Source: Actinomycetota bacterium
GTDB taxonomy: Bacteria > Actinomycetota > Actinomycetes > Nanopelagicales > Nanopelagicaceae
Assembly: GCA_005787645.1 (NCBI GenBank)
Contig: SYAM01000014.1
Span: 1 to 22,546 of the forward strand
Length of the DNA stretch: 22,546 bases
Reading direction: 5' to 3'
A program made the position numbers and the translations under genes. Below are positions 15,382-22,546 of the stretch, piece by piece; the first letter of the stretch is position 1, and every line of letters begins with the position of its first letter. Below the pieces are notes generated by a model. The model was not told where the DNA came from. It worked only from the letters and a program-made list of their open reading frames with translations, and did no database searches.

Positions 15382-15417
15382 CTGAACTGATTGAAGGTCC
15401 GCTATTTGCACCCGTTC

Positions 15418-16878
15418 TTAGCCCCGCTCTGAAAGTAATGACCTCTGCTTTTCTATAAAGCGATTGTAATTTCGTTGACCATAGTCAATCTCTGCTGGAG
15501 ATGGGTGATAGACCTTTCCAGAGGCCATAAGCGCATGGGTACTCGCGGCAATATCTCCAGCAAGCATTGCATCTGCCAAAATCGCTGAACCTCTACAAGT
15601 GATCTCCAGATCATTGACTATTCGCAGTGATTGACCCATTGTCCGAAGTCTGGTGGCTAACCAGTGGGAATCATTGCCTGCTTTTCCACTCACGATGATT
15701 TCCGATGTGGGAGAGTTACTTAATTGCTGGCTCAATTCGAGAACTTGTCGCTCTGCGAAGCAGATGCCCTCCATCGTCGCACGTGCGAAGGCGCTAGCCC
15801 CGTCTGAGATCGAAATATCAGAGAAGCTTCCTCGAATGTCATTTCGCCACAGTGGTGCGCGCTCGCCGGCAATGTAGGGAAGATAAATTGGTACTCGATC
15901 ACTCTGATCAGAGGCGCCACGAGCTACTAGTTCGCTCTCACTGATCCCAAAAAGTTTCGCAGCCCACGATATTGATCCACCGCTCATTTGTGTTGGACCA
16001 AAGAGGACTGGGTACGGAGCGCTACCACGTGGAATCACATATAGAGGTTGATCCTCATATGGCTCAGTTGTACTTGATGTGCCAACTATTGCCGAAGTTC
16101 CCGTAATGATGAAGGAGGTAGGTTGCACAAAAGCACCAAGAGCGAGCATGCCACACATTGCATCCGACCAACCAACGCTGACTGAGATACCTTCGGGAAT
16201 CCCAAACCTTGTGGCAGCATCGATGGTCGTTACACCTCGTGAAGAGTAACCATCGCGCAGTTCGGGAACTACCTGTGAATCCCACTCGATAAACTCGAGA
16301 ACAGATACGACGCTGCTTCGCGTTCGGACATTGCATATTCCTTTAGTTGACCAGGGATCTGAGATTGCATTCCCAGTGAGGTGAAAACCGAGGTAATCCT
16401 TCGGTTGCAATAACCACCGCGTCTTTGCTGCCGATTCGGGACGATTGCGTCGGAGCCAGAAAGCTTTAGCAGCGGTAGCCGATGGCGACCACGGAAGTGA
16501 AGTTCCGACAACTTCACGAGGATCGCCGAAACGATCTTCCAACTCATGCGCTTCTGCTACTGAGCGATTATCTTGCCAAATCATCACTGGCGAGGTGGGT
16601 AGACCTTTTTCATCAATTGCCACCAATGAAGGGGTATGGCCCGATAATCCGATTCCTTTTGTCTGTGAGATCCATGAACGATTGTTCTTATCACTGGCAA
16701 TCAATTGCGCAAGTGCAGAGAGATACTCATGTGCATCTTGTTCGACAGAATCACCCTCGCGGTGTAGCGAAATCGCCACCTCATATTTATCGAGAATCTC
16801 ACCCTTCGAGTTGATGAAAATCCCCTTGAGCGAGGAGGTCCCAAGATCCAATCCCAGGATGACATCACGCGCGGCCAT
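15418..16878 (-). CDS. FGGY-family carbohydrate kinase, xylulokinase-like
   Basis: An ATP-dependent sugar kinase of the ribonuclease-H-like fold, 486 residues, full length for the family. The N-terminal phosphate-binding loop is DLGTSSLKG at 11-19, GLSGHTPSLVAID (77-89) matches the xylulokinase-type substrate region, MIWQDNR is at 99-105, and the catalytic base is D239 in GWSDAMCGML. GTSAIVG at 260-266 and IAGERAPLWRND belong to the C-terminal ATP lobe. D-xylulose is the default guess, but no xylose isomerase or sugar importer is adjacent. E. coli XylB also phosphorylates 1-deoxy-D-xylulose, and this gene diverges from dxr, so salvage of deoxyxylulose is an alternative. Its ATG has TAGGAT exactly 6 nt upstream, suggesting a leaderless transcript. 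Substrate is unresolved. Confidence 0.85.
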   Translation of the reverse strand: MAARDVILGLDLGTSSLKGIFINSKGEILDKYEVAISLHREGDSVEQDAHEYLSALAQLIASDKNNRSWISQTKGIGLSGHTPSLVAIDEKGLPTSPVMIWQDNRSVAEAHELEDRFGDPREVVGTSLPWSPSATAAKAFWLRRNRPESAAKTRWLLQPKDYLGFHLTGNAISDPWSTKGICNVRTRSSVVSVLEFIEWDSQVVPELRDGYSSRGVTTIDAATRFGIPEGISVSVGWSDAMCGMLALGAFVQPTSFIITGTSAIVGTSSTTEPYEDQPLYVIPRGSAPYPVLFGPTQMSGGSISWAAKLFGISESELVARGASDQSDRVPIYLPYIAGERAPLWRNDIRGSFSDISISDGASAFARATMEGICFAERQVLELSQQLSNSPTSEIIVSGKAGNDSHWLATRLRTMGQSLRIVNDLEITCRGSAILADAMLAGDIAASTHALMASGKVYHPSPAEIDYGQRNYNRFIEKQRSLLSERG

Positions 16879-16890
16879 GGTTTTATCCTA
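16879..16890 (-). promoter_or_regulatory. Probable leaderless -10 element of the FGGY kinase gene
   Basis: On the minus strand TAGGAT (16885-16890) is followed by AAAACC and the ATG at 16878. It fits TANNNT and the 6-nt spacing seen at other genes in the window. It lies in the 49-bp divergent gap shared with dxr. Confidence 0.55.
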
Positions 16891-16915
16891 AGGTGATATT
16901 TCATGGGCCAACTGG

Positions 16916-16927
16916 GAAGATAAGCCC
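16916..16927 (+). promoter_or_regulatory. Possible leaderless -10 element of dxr
   Basis: GAAGAT (16916-16921) lies exactly 6 nt before the dxr ATG. It has the conserved second-position A and sixth-position T of a -10 hexamer but a G in place of the first T. No Shine-Dalgarno sequence is seen. The support is mainly the shared spacing with other genes. Confidence 0.35.
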
Positions 16928-18091
16928 ATGGCCGCCGCCCCTCGCTCCGTCGTGATTTTGGGCTCGACTGGATCAATTGGCACCCAGGCGTTGGCATTAA
17001 TCGCGCGCAATCGCGCCCGTTTCACCGTGACTGCGCTGGCGGCCGGCGGTGGAAACCTTCCGCTTCTCATCGAGCAAGCAAAAAGTTTCGGTGTTGCGAT
17101 TGTTGGAGTGGCGAAGGGAGATCGAAAAGTACTTCAGGATGCTCTACCTGGAGTTGAGATAATTATTTCTGAGAATGCTGCTGAAGAGATTGCCGCAATT
17201 CCTGCAGATGTGACACTAAATGCGATGAGTGGTTCGATTGGCTTGAAACCAACTTTAGCTGCTTTGAAAATTGGCAATAACGTCGCGTTAGCCAATAAAG
17301 AATCACTGGTAGCAGGAGGGCCGCTCGTAGTTGCTGCTGCCAAGCATGGACAATTGATCGCTGTAGATTCTGAACATTCTGCGCTCGCACAAGCGATGCG
17401 CTCTGGAGCTCAATCTGAAATCTCACGGGTGATACTTACCGCAAGTGGTGGCCCATTCAGAGCACGAGAGGATCTCTCCAATGTAAGCGTTGATGAAGCG
17501 CTCAATCATCCGACATGGAACATGGGGCCAGTAGTAACCATCAACTCAGCAACTTTGGTAAATAAAGGACTTGAAATAATCGAGGCCCATTTCTTATTTG
17601 ATATTCCTTATTCGATCATCGATGCTGTTATACATCCCCAATCCATTGTTCACTCTATGGTGGAGTTCAACGATGGCTCGGTGATTGCGCAGGCGAGCCC
17701 ACCGGATATGACGTTGCCGATCTCACTTGCTCTTAATTGGCCAGACCGACTCGCAGGTGCGATTACCCCGCTGCAGTGGGGTGCGAGCCACACCTGGGAA
17801 TTTGCCCCAGTAGATACTCTGCGCTTTCCAGCAATTGATTTGGCGCGCCGATGTGGAGTGGTTGGCGGCGGCGCACCGGCGGCTTTTAATGCAGCCAACG
17901 AAGAGGCGGTTGCAGCCTTCATCACTAAAAAGATTTCATTTACCGATATCGTCGAGATTGTGGATGATGTCCTGAGCCAAATAGGTGGCGAGGTGAGCGC
18001 ACACTTGCGAGATGTCCATGATGTCAGCGCAGTTGAAGAGAATGCGCGAGCGGTGGCACGCGATCTGGTAGCCAGGCGAGGGAGACGTTAG
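16928..18091 (+). CDS. dxr: 1-deoxy-D-xylulose-5-phosphate reductoisomerase
   Basis: The second enzyme of the MEP isoprenoid pathway: NADPH-dependent rearrangement and reduction of DXP to 2-C-methyl-D-erythritol 4-phosphate. The NADPH motif is LGSTGSIGTQ at 11-20. Metal ligands are D147 and E149 (AVDSEHSALAQ) and E216 in NKGLEIIEAHFLF, the equivalents of D150, E152 and E231 in E. coli. LANKESLV (121-128), TASGGPFR (171-178) and the PTWNMG loop (195-200) are all intact. The 387-residue length is normal. It begins the right-hand conserved block (dxr, site-2 protease, ispG, GNAT, proS) and diverges from the FGGY kinase across 49 bp. Confidence 0.97.
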   Translation: MAAAPRSVVILGSTGSIGTQALALIARNRARFTVTALAAGGGNLPLLIEQAKSFGVAIVGVAKGDRKVLQDALPGVEIIISENAAEEIAAIPADVTLNAMSGSIGLKPTLAALKIGNNVALANKESLVAGGPLVVAAAKHGQLIAVDSEHSALAQAMRSGAQSEISRVILTASGGPFRAREDLSNVSVDEALNHPTWNMGPVVTINSATLVNKGLEIIEAHFLFDIPYSIIDAVIHPQSIVHSMVEFNDGSVIAQASPPDMTLPISLALNWPDRLAGAITPLQWGASHTWEFAPVDTLRFPAIDLARRCGVVGGGAPAAFNAANEEAVAAFITKKISFTDIVEIVDDVLSQIGGEVSAHLRDVHDVSAVEENARAVARDLVARRGRR

Positions 18092-18121
18092 ATACGAGAA
18101 TGAATAGACTACGAAAACTAT

Positions 18122-19345
18122 ATGAATACTTCTAGTGGTGCAGGGGTGGCCGGGATAATTGGCATTCTCGCCTTCGTCGTGGCGATGCTCCTGTCAATCA
18201 TGATCCACGAGTGGGGCCACTACATCACTGCTCGAAAATTTGGTATGAAAGTCACCGAATTCTTCCTCGGCTTTGGCCCACGTATCTGGTCAATTCGCCG
18301 AGGTGAAACCGAATTTGGTATCAAAGCGATTCCTGCGGGTGGTTACTGTCGAATTACTGGAATGACTCCAGTGGAACCACTTGACGATGACGATCGCGAG
18401 CGAGCCTTTTACAAATCTTCGGTGCCGCGCCGCTTGATCGTCCTAGGTGCAGGATCTTTTCTTCATTTTCTACTCGCCTTCTTTATTTTGATCCTCTTCT
18501 TCGCAGCAGTTGGCGTCCCAGAGCAATCAACTCGTTTAGCTGAAGTTCTTCCTTGCGTGAAGAAGAACACCTTGAACGGTCAGGGATGCACTGCCGCAGA
18601 TCCGCAATCTCCAGCGGCGAAAGCGGGTTTACGTGCAGGCGATCAGATTACGGCGGTAAACGGAGAGGTGATCACCTCATGGGAGCGAGTGGGGGAGTTG
18701 ATCCGCAGTAGCGCTAACTCACCGCTGACCTTCACGCTTCTTCGGGCTGGCGAGGAGATTGAACTCACTGTAACTCCGACTCCAATCGTGAGTGAAGGAA
18801 AGAACGTTGGCATAGTTGGCGTTATCAGCGAACGTGAATTGACTCGCTATTCAATACTCTCGGCTGTAGCGGAATCAGGGCGCGAAGTTGGAAATTTAGT
18901 GAGCGGAAGTGTGCGAGCCCTTGTCGCGCTACCGAGCAAAATTCCTCCACTCTTTAGCTCGGCTTTTGCCGGGGAGGAGCGAGATCCTGAGGGGCTCGTC
19001 GGAGTTGTTGGAGTGGCACGGGTAAGTGGAGAAGCGGCATCTAGTGATAACGGTTCACTTGCGGAGAAAATTGGTTTCTTCCTTCTCATCATTGCTAGCC
19101 TCAACGTATTTGTTGGCATCTTTAATCTCATTCCACTTCTACCGCTCGATGGTGGACATATGGCGCTCGCGCTCTTTGATGGCTATCGCCATAATCGAGC
19201 GAAGCGAAGAGGGCTACCCTCTCCTCCACCATTCGATGTCACGAAATTGATGCCAATCACCCTGGCGGTGATAGCGGTGCTCGCTTCGCTCTCACTCCTC
19301 TTATTATTCGCCGACATCGTCAACCCGCTTCGCCTCAATCAATAG
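18122..19345 (+). CDS. rseP: Site-2 zinc metalloprotease, RseP/Rip1 family
   Basis: A membrane-embedded protease that cleaves transmembrane substrates such as anti-sigma factors; the mycobacterial homologue is Rip1 (Rv2869c). The zinc motif HEWGH is at 29-33 in the first membrane helix, and the third ligand is D343 in NLIPLLPLDGGHM near the C-terminus. Between them lie a second hydrophobic segment (about 95-117, LIVLGAGSFLHFLLAFFILILF) and a PDZ domain at about 170-240 (AAKAGLRAGDQITAVNGEVI). A last hydrophobic helix ends the 407-residue protein. It starts 30 bp after dxr, without a good Shine-Dalgarno sequence. A TAGACT -10-like hexamer at 18105-18110 could give a short leader. In actinobacteria this dxr-rip1-ispG order is conserved. 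Confidence 0.95.
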   Translation: MNTSSGAGVAGIIGILAFVVAMLLSIMIHEWGHYITARKFGMKVTEFFLGFGPRIWSIRRGETEFGIKAIPAGGYCRITGMTPVEPLDDDDRERAFYKSSVPRRLIVLGAGSFLHFLLAFFILILFFAAVGVPEQSTRLAEVLPCVKKNTLNGQGCTAADPQSPAAKAGLRAGDQITAVNGEVITSWERVGELIRSSANSPLTFTLLRAGEEIELTVTPTPIVSEGKNVGIVGVISERELTRYSILSAVAESGREVGNLVSGSVRALVALPSKIPPLFSSAFAGEERDPEGLVGVVGVARVSGEAASSDNGSLAEKIGFFLLIIASLNVFVGIFNLIPLLPLDGGHMALALFDGYRHNRAKRRGLPSPPPFDVTKLMPITLAVIAVLASLSLLLLFADIVNPLRLNQ

Positions 19346-19366
19346 GCAGATTCCAGCCAAGTACGG

Positions 19367-19378
19367 CAAGATAGCGTC
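19367..19378 (+). promoter_or_regulatory. Possible leaderless -10 element of ispG
   Basis: CAAGAT (19367-19372) sits exactly 6 nt before the ispG ATG, with the key A and T at positions 2 and 6 but C in place of the first T. The gap after rseP is 33 bp. It is weaker than the elements at the aldehyde dehydrogenase, gabT, kinase and proS genes. Confidence 0.3.
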
Positions 19379-20518
19379 ATGGTTGATTTGGGAATGCCCG
19401 CACCGCTGCCAGCTCCGCTGGCGCCTCGGCGCAAGACTCGCCAAATTAAGTTGGGATCAGTTCTTGTAGGTGGAGGTGCGCCTCTAAGCGTCCAATCGAT
19501 GGCCACCACCCTCACCGCAGATGTCAACTCAACCTTGCAGCAAATCGCAGAGCTGACTGCATCGGGATGCCAGATTGTTCGAGTCGCCGTTCCGAGCCAG
19601 GACGATGCTGATGCGCTCGCTGCAATCGCAAAGAAGTCTCAGATTCCTGTCGTTGCTGATATTCATTTCCAACCCAAGTACATCTTCGCAGCGATTGATG
19701 CTGGCTGCGCTGGCGTCCGAGTCAATCCGGGCAATATCAAACAATTTGATGACAAAGTTAAGGAAGTTGCAAAAGCGGCAGGAGATGCGGGGATACCGAT
19801 TCGAATTGGCGTGAATGCTGGTTCACTTGATCCGCGTTTGATGAAGAAATATGGAAAGGCCACACCTGAGGCGCTTGTCGAATCTGCGCTCTGGGAGTGT
19901 TCATTATTTGAAGAGCACGGCTTTACCGACATCAAGATCTCAGTCAAACATCATGATCCAGTGACAATGGTGCAGGCCTATCGCCTCCTTGCTGATAAGT
20001 GTGATTACCCGCTACATCTCGGAGTCACAGAGGCAGGACCACTTTTCCAAGGAACCATCAAATCTGCAGTTGCATTTGGAGTTTTGCTCTCAGAGGGCAT
20101 CGGCGACACAATTCGCGTCTCACTCTCGGCACCTCCTGTTGAAGAAGTAAAAGTTGGAATTTCGATTTTAGAATCACTAAATCTCAGACAACGTAAACTT
20201 GAGATTGTCTCTTGTCCATCATGTGGAAGGGCTCAAGTGGACGTCTACACCCTAGCCGAGAGAGTGCAGGCAGGTTTAGAGGGGATGACAGTGCCACTGC
20301 GAGTTGCAGTCATGGGGTGTGTGGTCAATGGACCGGGCGAAGCACGCGAAGCAGATTTAGGTGTTGCTTCGGGCAATGGCAAAGGGCAAATCTTTGTCAA
20401 AGGCGAGGTAATTAAGACAGTTCCTGAAGCGCAAATTGTTGAGGTGCTGATCGAAGAAGCGATGCGACTTGCTGACGAGATGGAGAGTTCCGGGGCGCCA
20501 GTAGTCGAAGTTCGGTAA
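19379..20518 (+). CDS. ispG: (E)-4-hydroxy-3-methylbut-2-enyl-diphosphate synthase
   Basis: The penultimate MEP-pathway enzyme, a [4Fe-4S] protein that reductively opens the cyclodiphosphate MEcPP to HMBPP. The cluster ligands are C279 and C282 (SCPSCGRAQVD) and C314 in VMGCVVNGPGEAREAD; E321 in the same segment is the fourth ligand in characterised homologues. The N-terminal TIM-barrel part carries SVQSMATT (37-44), VADIHFQPKYI (92-102) and RVNPGNI (114-120). At 379 residues this is the short bacterial form without the plant/chlamydial insert. It follows rseP by 33 bp and the GNAT gene starts 2 bp after its stop, so these two share a transcript. Confidence 0.97.
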   Translation: MVDLGMPAPLPAPLAPRRKTRQIKLGSVLVGGGAPLSVQSMATTLTADVNSTLQQIAELTASGCQIVRVAVPSQDDADALAAIAKKSQIPVVADIHFQPKYIFAAIDAGCAGVRVNPGNIKQFDDKVKEVAKAAGDAGIPIRIGVNAGSLDPRLMKKYGKATPEALVESALWECSLFEEHGFTDIKISVKHHDPVTMVQAYRLLADKCDYPLHLGVTEAGPLFQGTIKSAVAFGVLLSEGIGDTIRVSLSAPPVEEVKVGISILESLNLRQRKLEIVSCPSCGRAQVDVYTLAERVQAGLEGMTVPLRVAVMGCVVNGPGEAREADLGVASGNGKGQIFVKGEVIKTVPEAQIVEVLIEEAMRLADEMESSGAPVVEVR

Positions 20519-20520
20519 AC

Positions 20521-21327
20521 GTGCTCCACATTCTCAATTCGTCACACATTCCAGAGGATGTACGCGACTTTCTCAATAGAAAACCTGAGGCACATTCCTT
20601 TCTTGCCTCTCGTCTGCAGGCTCTGCATGAACGTTCTCGTAGTGAAGCACTTATTTACCGGAGTCAATTTGGTGTTGAAGGCGTCACCTATATTGGGGCC
20701 AATCTTTTACCAAGCTTTACTTCGCGAGGCGCAGCATTTGCTACCGCTGATTACCTCAAATCCCGAGCGCTGACCTTTTCATCAATAGTCGGGGAGGGCG
20801 AGAGTGTTTTCACGCTCTGGGAGTTGATCAAATTTCTTCTGCCAAGAGCTCGGCTCGTTCGTGAGCATCAGCCACTTCTCTCCATCTCTACTGAGCCACT
20901 AATTCCGTCAGACCCAAAAGTTCTTCTTGCTACGCGTGATGATCTCGAATTGGTGATCTCGGCAGGAATCGAAATGTTTATTGGTGAGGTAGGCGAACCG
21001 CCAAATCTCTCAGACTTCAGGGCGCGGGCAATCGAATTGATCGATGAGGGACGAACCTTTATTCGCCGGGAAGGTGATGAGATTCTCTTTAAAGCCGATA
21101 TCGGCGCAATCGGCGCTGGCGCTCGGCAGATTCATGGCGTATGGGTCCCCGTCGCATACCGGGGGCGTGGGATTGGTTCATATGGAATGGCAAGTGTTAT
21201 TCGCCTCTCAAATAGTTTCGCTCCACGCGCCTGTTTGTACGTCAATGATTTCAACCTCGCCGCGCGTGCGAGTTATAAAAAAGTGGGTTTTGTCGAAGTG
21301 GGAGAGTTCGCCTCAATATTTCTCTGA
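20521..21327 (+). CDS. GNAT-family N-acetyltransferase with actinobacterial N-terminal domain (DUF4081-like)
   Basis: A 268-residue protein with a poorly conserved N-terminal domain (about 1-125) and a C-terminal GNAT fold. The acetyl-CoA pyrophosphate loop is RGRGIG at 214-219 in VPVAYRGRGIGSYG, and LYVNDFNLAARASYKKVGF is the usual last strand-helix of GNATs. Position directly after ispG matches the actinobacterial pattern (Rv2867c after gcpE/ispG in M. tuberculosis), whose members carry the DUF4081 N-terminal region. The acceptor substrate is unknown. The start is GTG at 20521, 2 bp after the ispG TAA. No internal start seems better, since the N-terminal domain is expected in this family. 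The function is not established, only the acetyltransferase fold. Confidence 0.85.
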   Translation: MLHILNSSHIPEDVRDFLNRKPEAHSFLASRLQALHERSRSEALIYRSQFGVEGVTYIGANLLPSFTSRGAAFATADYLKSRALTFSSIVGEGESVFTLWELIKFLLPRARLVREHQPLLSISTEPLIPSDPKVLLATRDDLELVISAGIEMFIGEVGEPPNLSDFRARAIELIDEGRTFIRREGDEILFKADIGAIGAGARQIHGVWVPVAYRGRGIGSYGMASVIRLSNSFAPRACLYVNDFNLAARASYKKVGFVEVGEFASIFL

Positions 21328-21329
21328 AG

Positions 21330-21341
21330 TAGGCTTTCACC
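21330..21341 (+). promoter_or_regulatory. Probable leaderless -10 element of proS
   Basis: TAGGCT (21330-21335) is followed by TTCACC and the ATG at 21342. It fits TANNNT and repeats the 6-nt spacing seen elsewhere. TTCGCC at 21307-21312, 17 nt upstream, is a weak -35 candidate. It lies in the 14-bp gap after the GNAT gene and differs only in the first base from the GAGGCT of the Lrp-type gene. Confidence 0.5.
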
Positions 21342-22546
21342 ATGCTTCGGATGTCACACCTCTTCCTCCGTACCCTTCGTGATGATCCTGCCGATGCTGA
21401 AGTTGCTAGCCATAAACTGCTAGTACGTGCGGGATACATCCGGCGAATTGCAGCAGGGATTTACTCCTGGCTTCCATTGGGTTACATCACATTGCGAAAT
21501 ATCGAACGAATCGTACGCGAGGAGATGGATAGGGCAGGATTCCAAGAGGTGCACTTTCCTGCGCTCCTACCTAAAGAACCATACGAAGCAACGAACCGGT
21601 GGAGTGAATATGGGCCGGATCTCTTTCGACTGCAGGATCGCCGTGGTGGTGATTATCTTCTGGGACCAACGCATGAGGAGATGTTCACGCTAATGGTGAA
21701 GGGGGAGTATTCCTCGTACAAAGACCTTCCATTGACGATCTATCAAATTCAAACCAAGTACCGTGATGAGACCCGACCACGAAGCGGCATTATCCGTGGA
21801 CGAGAATTTGTTATGAAAGATTCTTACTCTTTTGATGTCGATGATGCGGGGCTGCAAAAGTCTTATGACGATCATCGTGATGCGTACATCAAAACGTTTG
21901 ATCGACTTGGATTGCAATACTCCATTGTCTCGGCGATGTCCGGTGCGATGGGAGGCTCAGCATCCGAAGAGTTCCTCGCACCTTGCGATACTGGCGAGGA
22001 TACCTATGTGCTCTGTAACTCTTGCGGGTTTGCAGCAAACGTAGAGGCGATGTCAACAAAGGTATTGCCGCAAAAATTCGATACGCCACCTCCGATTGAA
22101 GTGCTCGATACGCCAAACACCCCAACTATCGAATCGCTGGTCGAGGTGATGAATGCAAAGTATCAAGCAAATATCACCGCCGCTGACACTTTGAAGAATA
22201 TTCTTTTGATTGCAGACGATAAGGCGATATGCGTTCTCGTCCCGGGAGACAGGGAAGTCGATCTCAAACGCCTTCAAGCCAATCTCCCTGGAATTCAAGA
22301 ACTACGTCTATTTGACGATGAGGATTTCAGTAAACGAAAAGAGTTTGTCAAAGGATATGTAGGTCCGCAAGATGCCAAACGCTTTGGAATCACCCTTTAC
22401 GCCGATCCACGAATCCAAGCCGAATCACATTGGATAACTGGCGCTAATCAGGCTAATAAACATGCGCGCTTTGTCACCGAAGGACGAGACTTCACTATCG
22501 ATCACTATGTTGAAGCTGCTGAAGTACGTGCAGGGGATTTATGTCC
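21342..22546 (+). CDS. proS: Prolyl-tRNA synthetase, bacterial type (partial, runs off right edge)
   Basis: A class II aminoacyl-tRNA synthetase charging tRNA-Pro. The frame opens at 21342 (MLRMSHLFLRTLRDD) and remains open to the window end, giving 401 residues of an expected 570-590. Class II motif 1 lies around FPALLPKEPYEATNRW, and motif 2 is the KYRDETRPRSGIIRGREF segment followed by MKDSYSFD. The editing (INS) domain begins near residue 225. K285 in DTLKNILLIADD corresponds to the lysine needed for hydrolysis of Ala-tRNA-Pro in E. coli ProRS (K279). The presence of this insert defines the bacterial rather than the archaeal/eukaryote-like form. Motif 3 and the anticodon-binding domain lie beyond the window. 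Confidence 0.96.
   Translation, partial: MLRMSHLFLRTLRDDPADAEVASHKLLVRAGYIRRIAAGIYSWLPLGYITLRNIERIVREEMDRAGFQEVHFPALLPKEPYEATNRWSEYGPDLFRLQDRRGGDYLLGPTHEEMFTLMVKGEYSSYKDLPLTIYQIQTKYRDETRPRSGIIRGREFVMKDSYSFDVDDAGLQKSYDDHRDAYIKTFDRLGLQYSIVSAMSGAMGGSASEEFLAPCDTGEDTYVLCNSCGFAANVEAMSTKVLPQKFDTPPPIEVLDTPNTPTIESLVEVMNAKYQANITAADTLKNILLIADDKAICVLVPGDREVDLKRLQANLPGIQELRLFDDEDFSKRKEFVKGYVGPQDAKRFGITLYADPRIQAESHWITGANQANKHARFVTEGRDFTIDHYVEAAEVRAGDLC

Noticed and set aside
15370..15411. Upstream ATG adding 14 residues to GabT
   Set aside because: The extra residues cover the probable promoter (TACTCT, 6 nt, ATG at 15369), and the GabT family normally begins near the downstream start.
1..22546. Mobile elements, CRISPR arrays, tRNA or rRNA genes, toxin-antitoxin or defence systems
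   Set aside because: I looked for transposase and recombinase motifs, regularly spaced repeats, cloverleaf-type sequences and small paired ORFs, and saw none. The window is metabolic and housekeeping in content.

Overview
This window looks like part of a small, densely packed chromosome from an actinobacterium (Actinomycetota). A freshwater planktonic lineage such as the acI/Nanopelagicales group is my best guess, but the sequence alone does not prove it. The pointers are the flanking gene order (frr-cdsA-rlmN on the left; dxr, the Rip1/RseP-type site-2 protease, ispG, an actinobacterial GNAT and proS on the right), base composition near 50% GC by eye, spacers of mostly 0-50 bp, and several genes whose ATG lies exactly where transcription should begin (leaderless starts). 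No tRNA, rRNA, CRISPR array, insertion sequence or phage gene was seen, and no gene-free stretch exceeds about 180 bp.

Left backbone (1-2011, + strand): the last codons of frr (ribosome recycling factor), then cdsA (CDP-diacylglycerol synthase) and rlmN (23S rRNA/tRNA A2 methyltransferase).

Middle module (2008 to about 15369), read as polyamine uptake and catabolism. A minus-strand operon holds an Lrp/AsnC regulator, a class III aminotransferase of the putrescine/omega-amino acid type, a PPOX-fold flavin protein and a DAO-type FAD oxidoreductase, joined by a 2-bp gap and by TAATG and ATGA overlaps. Diverging from it is a plus-strand operon: gamma-aminobutyraldehyde dehydrogenase followed by potD-potA-potB-potC, a complete spermidine/putrescine-type ABC importer. 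A further plus-strand pair follows, a second DAO-type oxidoreductase and an agmatinase-family ureohydrolase, and a GABA aminotransferase (gabT) converges on it. Together they suggest this route: import of putrescine, spermidine or agmatine; agmatine to putrescine plus urea; putrescine to 4-aminobutyraldehyde to GABA to succinate semialdehyde. The gamma-glutamyl pathway genes puuA and puuD and a succinate semialdehyde dehydrogenase are not in the window.

Right end (15418-22546): an FGGY-family sugar kinase on the minus strand diverges over 49 bp from dxr; then rseP/rip1, ispG, a GNAT acetyltransferase and the first two-thirds of proS run on the plus strand. Dxr and IspG are both MEP-pathway (isoprenoid) enzymes.

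The most notable non-coding signals are: a repeated leaderless start architecture (NANNNT, exactly 6 nt, ATG) at seven genes; a divergent control region between the Lrp gene and the aldehyde dehydrogenase gene with helically phased direct repeats and a perfect 15-bp palindrome; and a potentially structured 125-nt leader before the second oxidoreductase.
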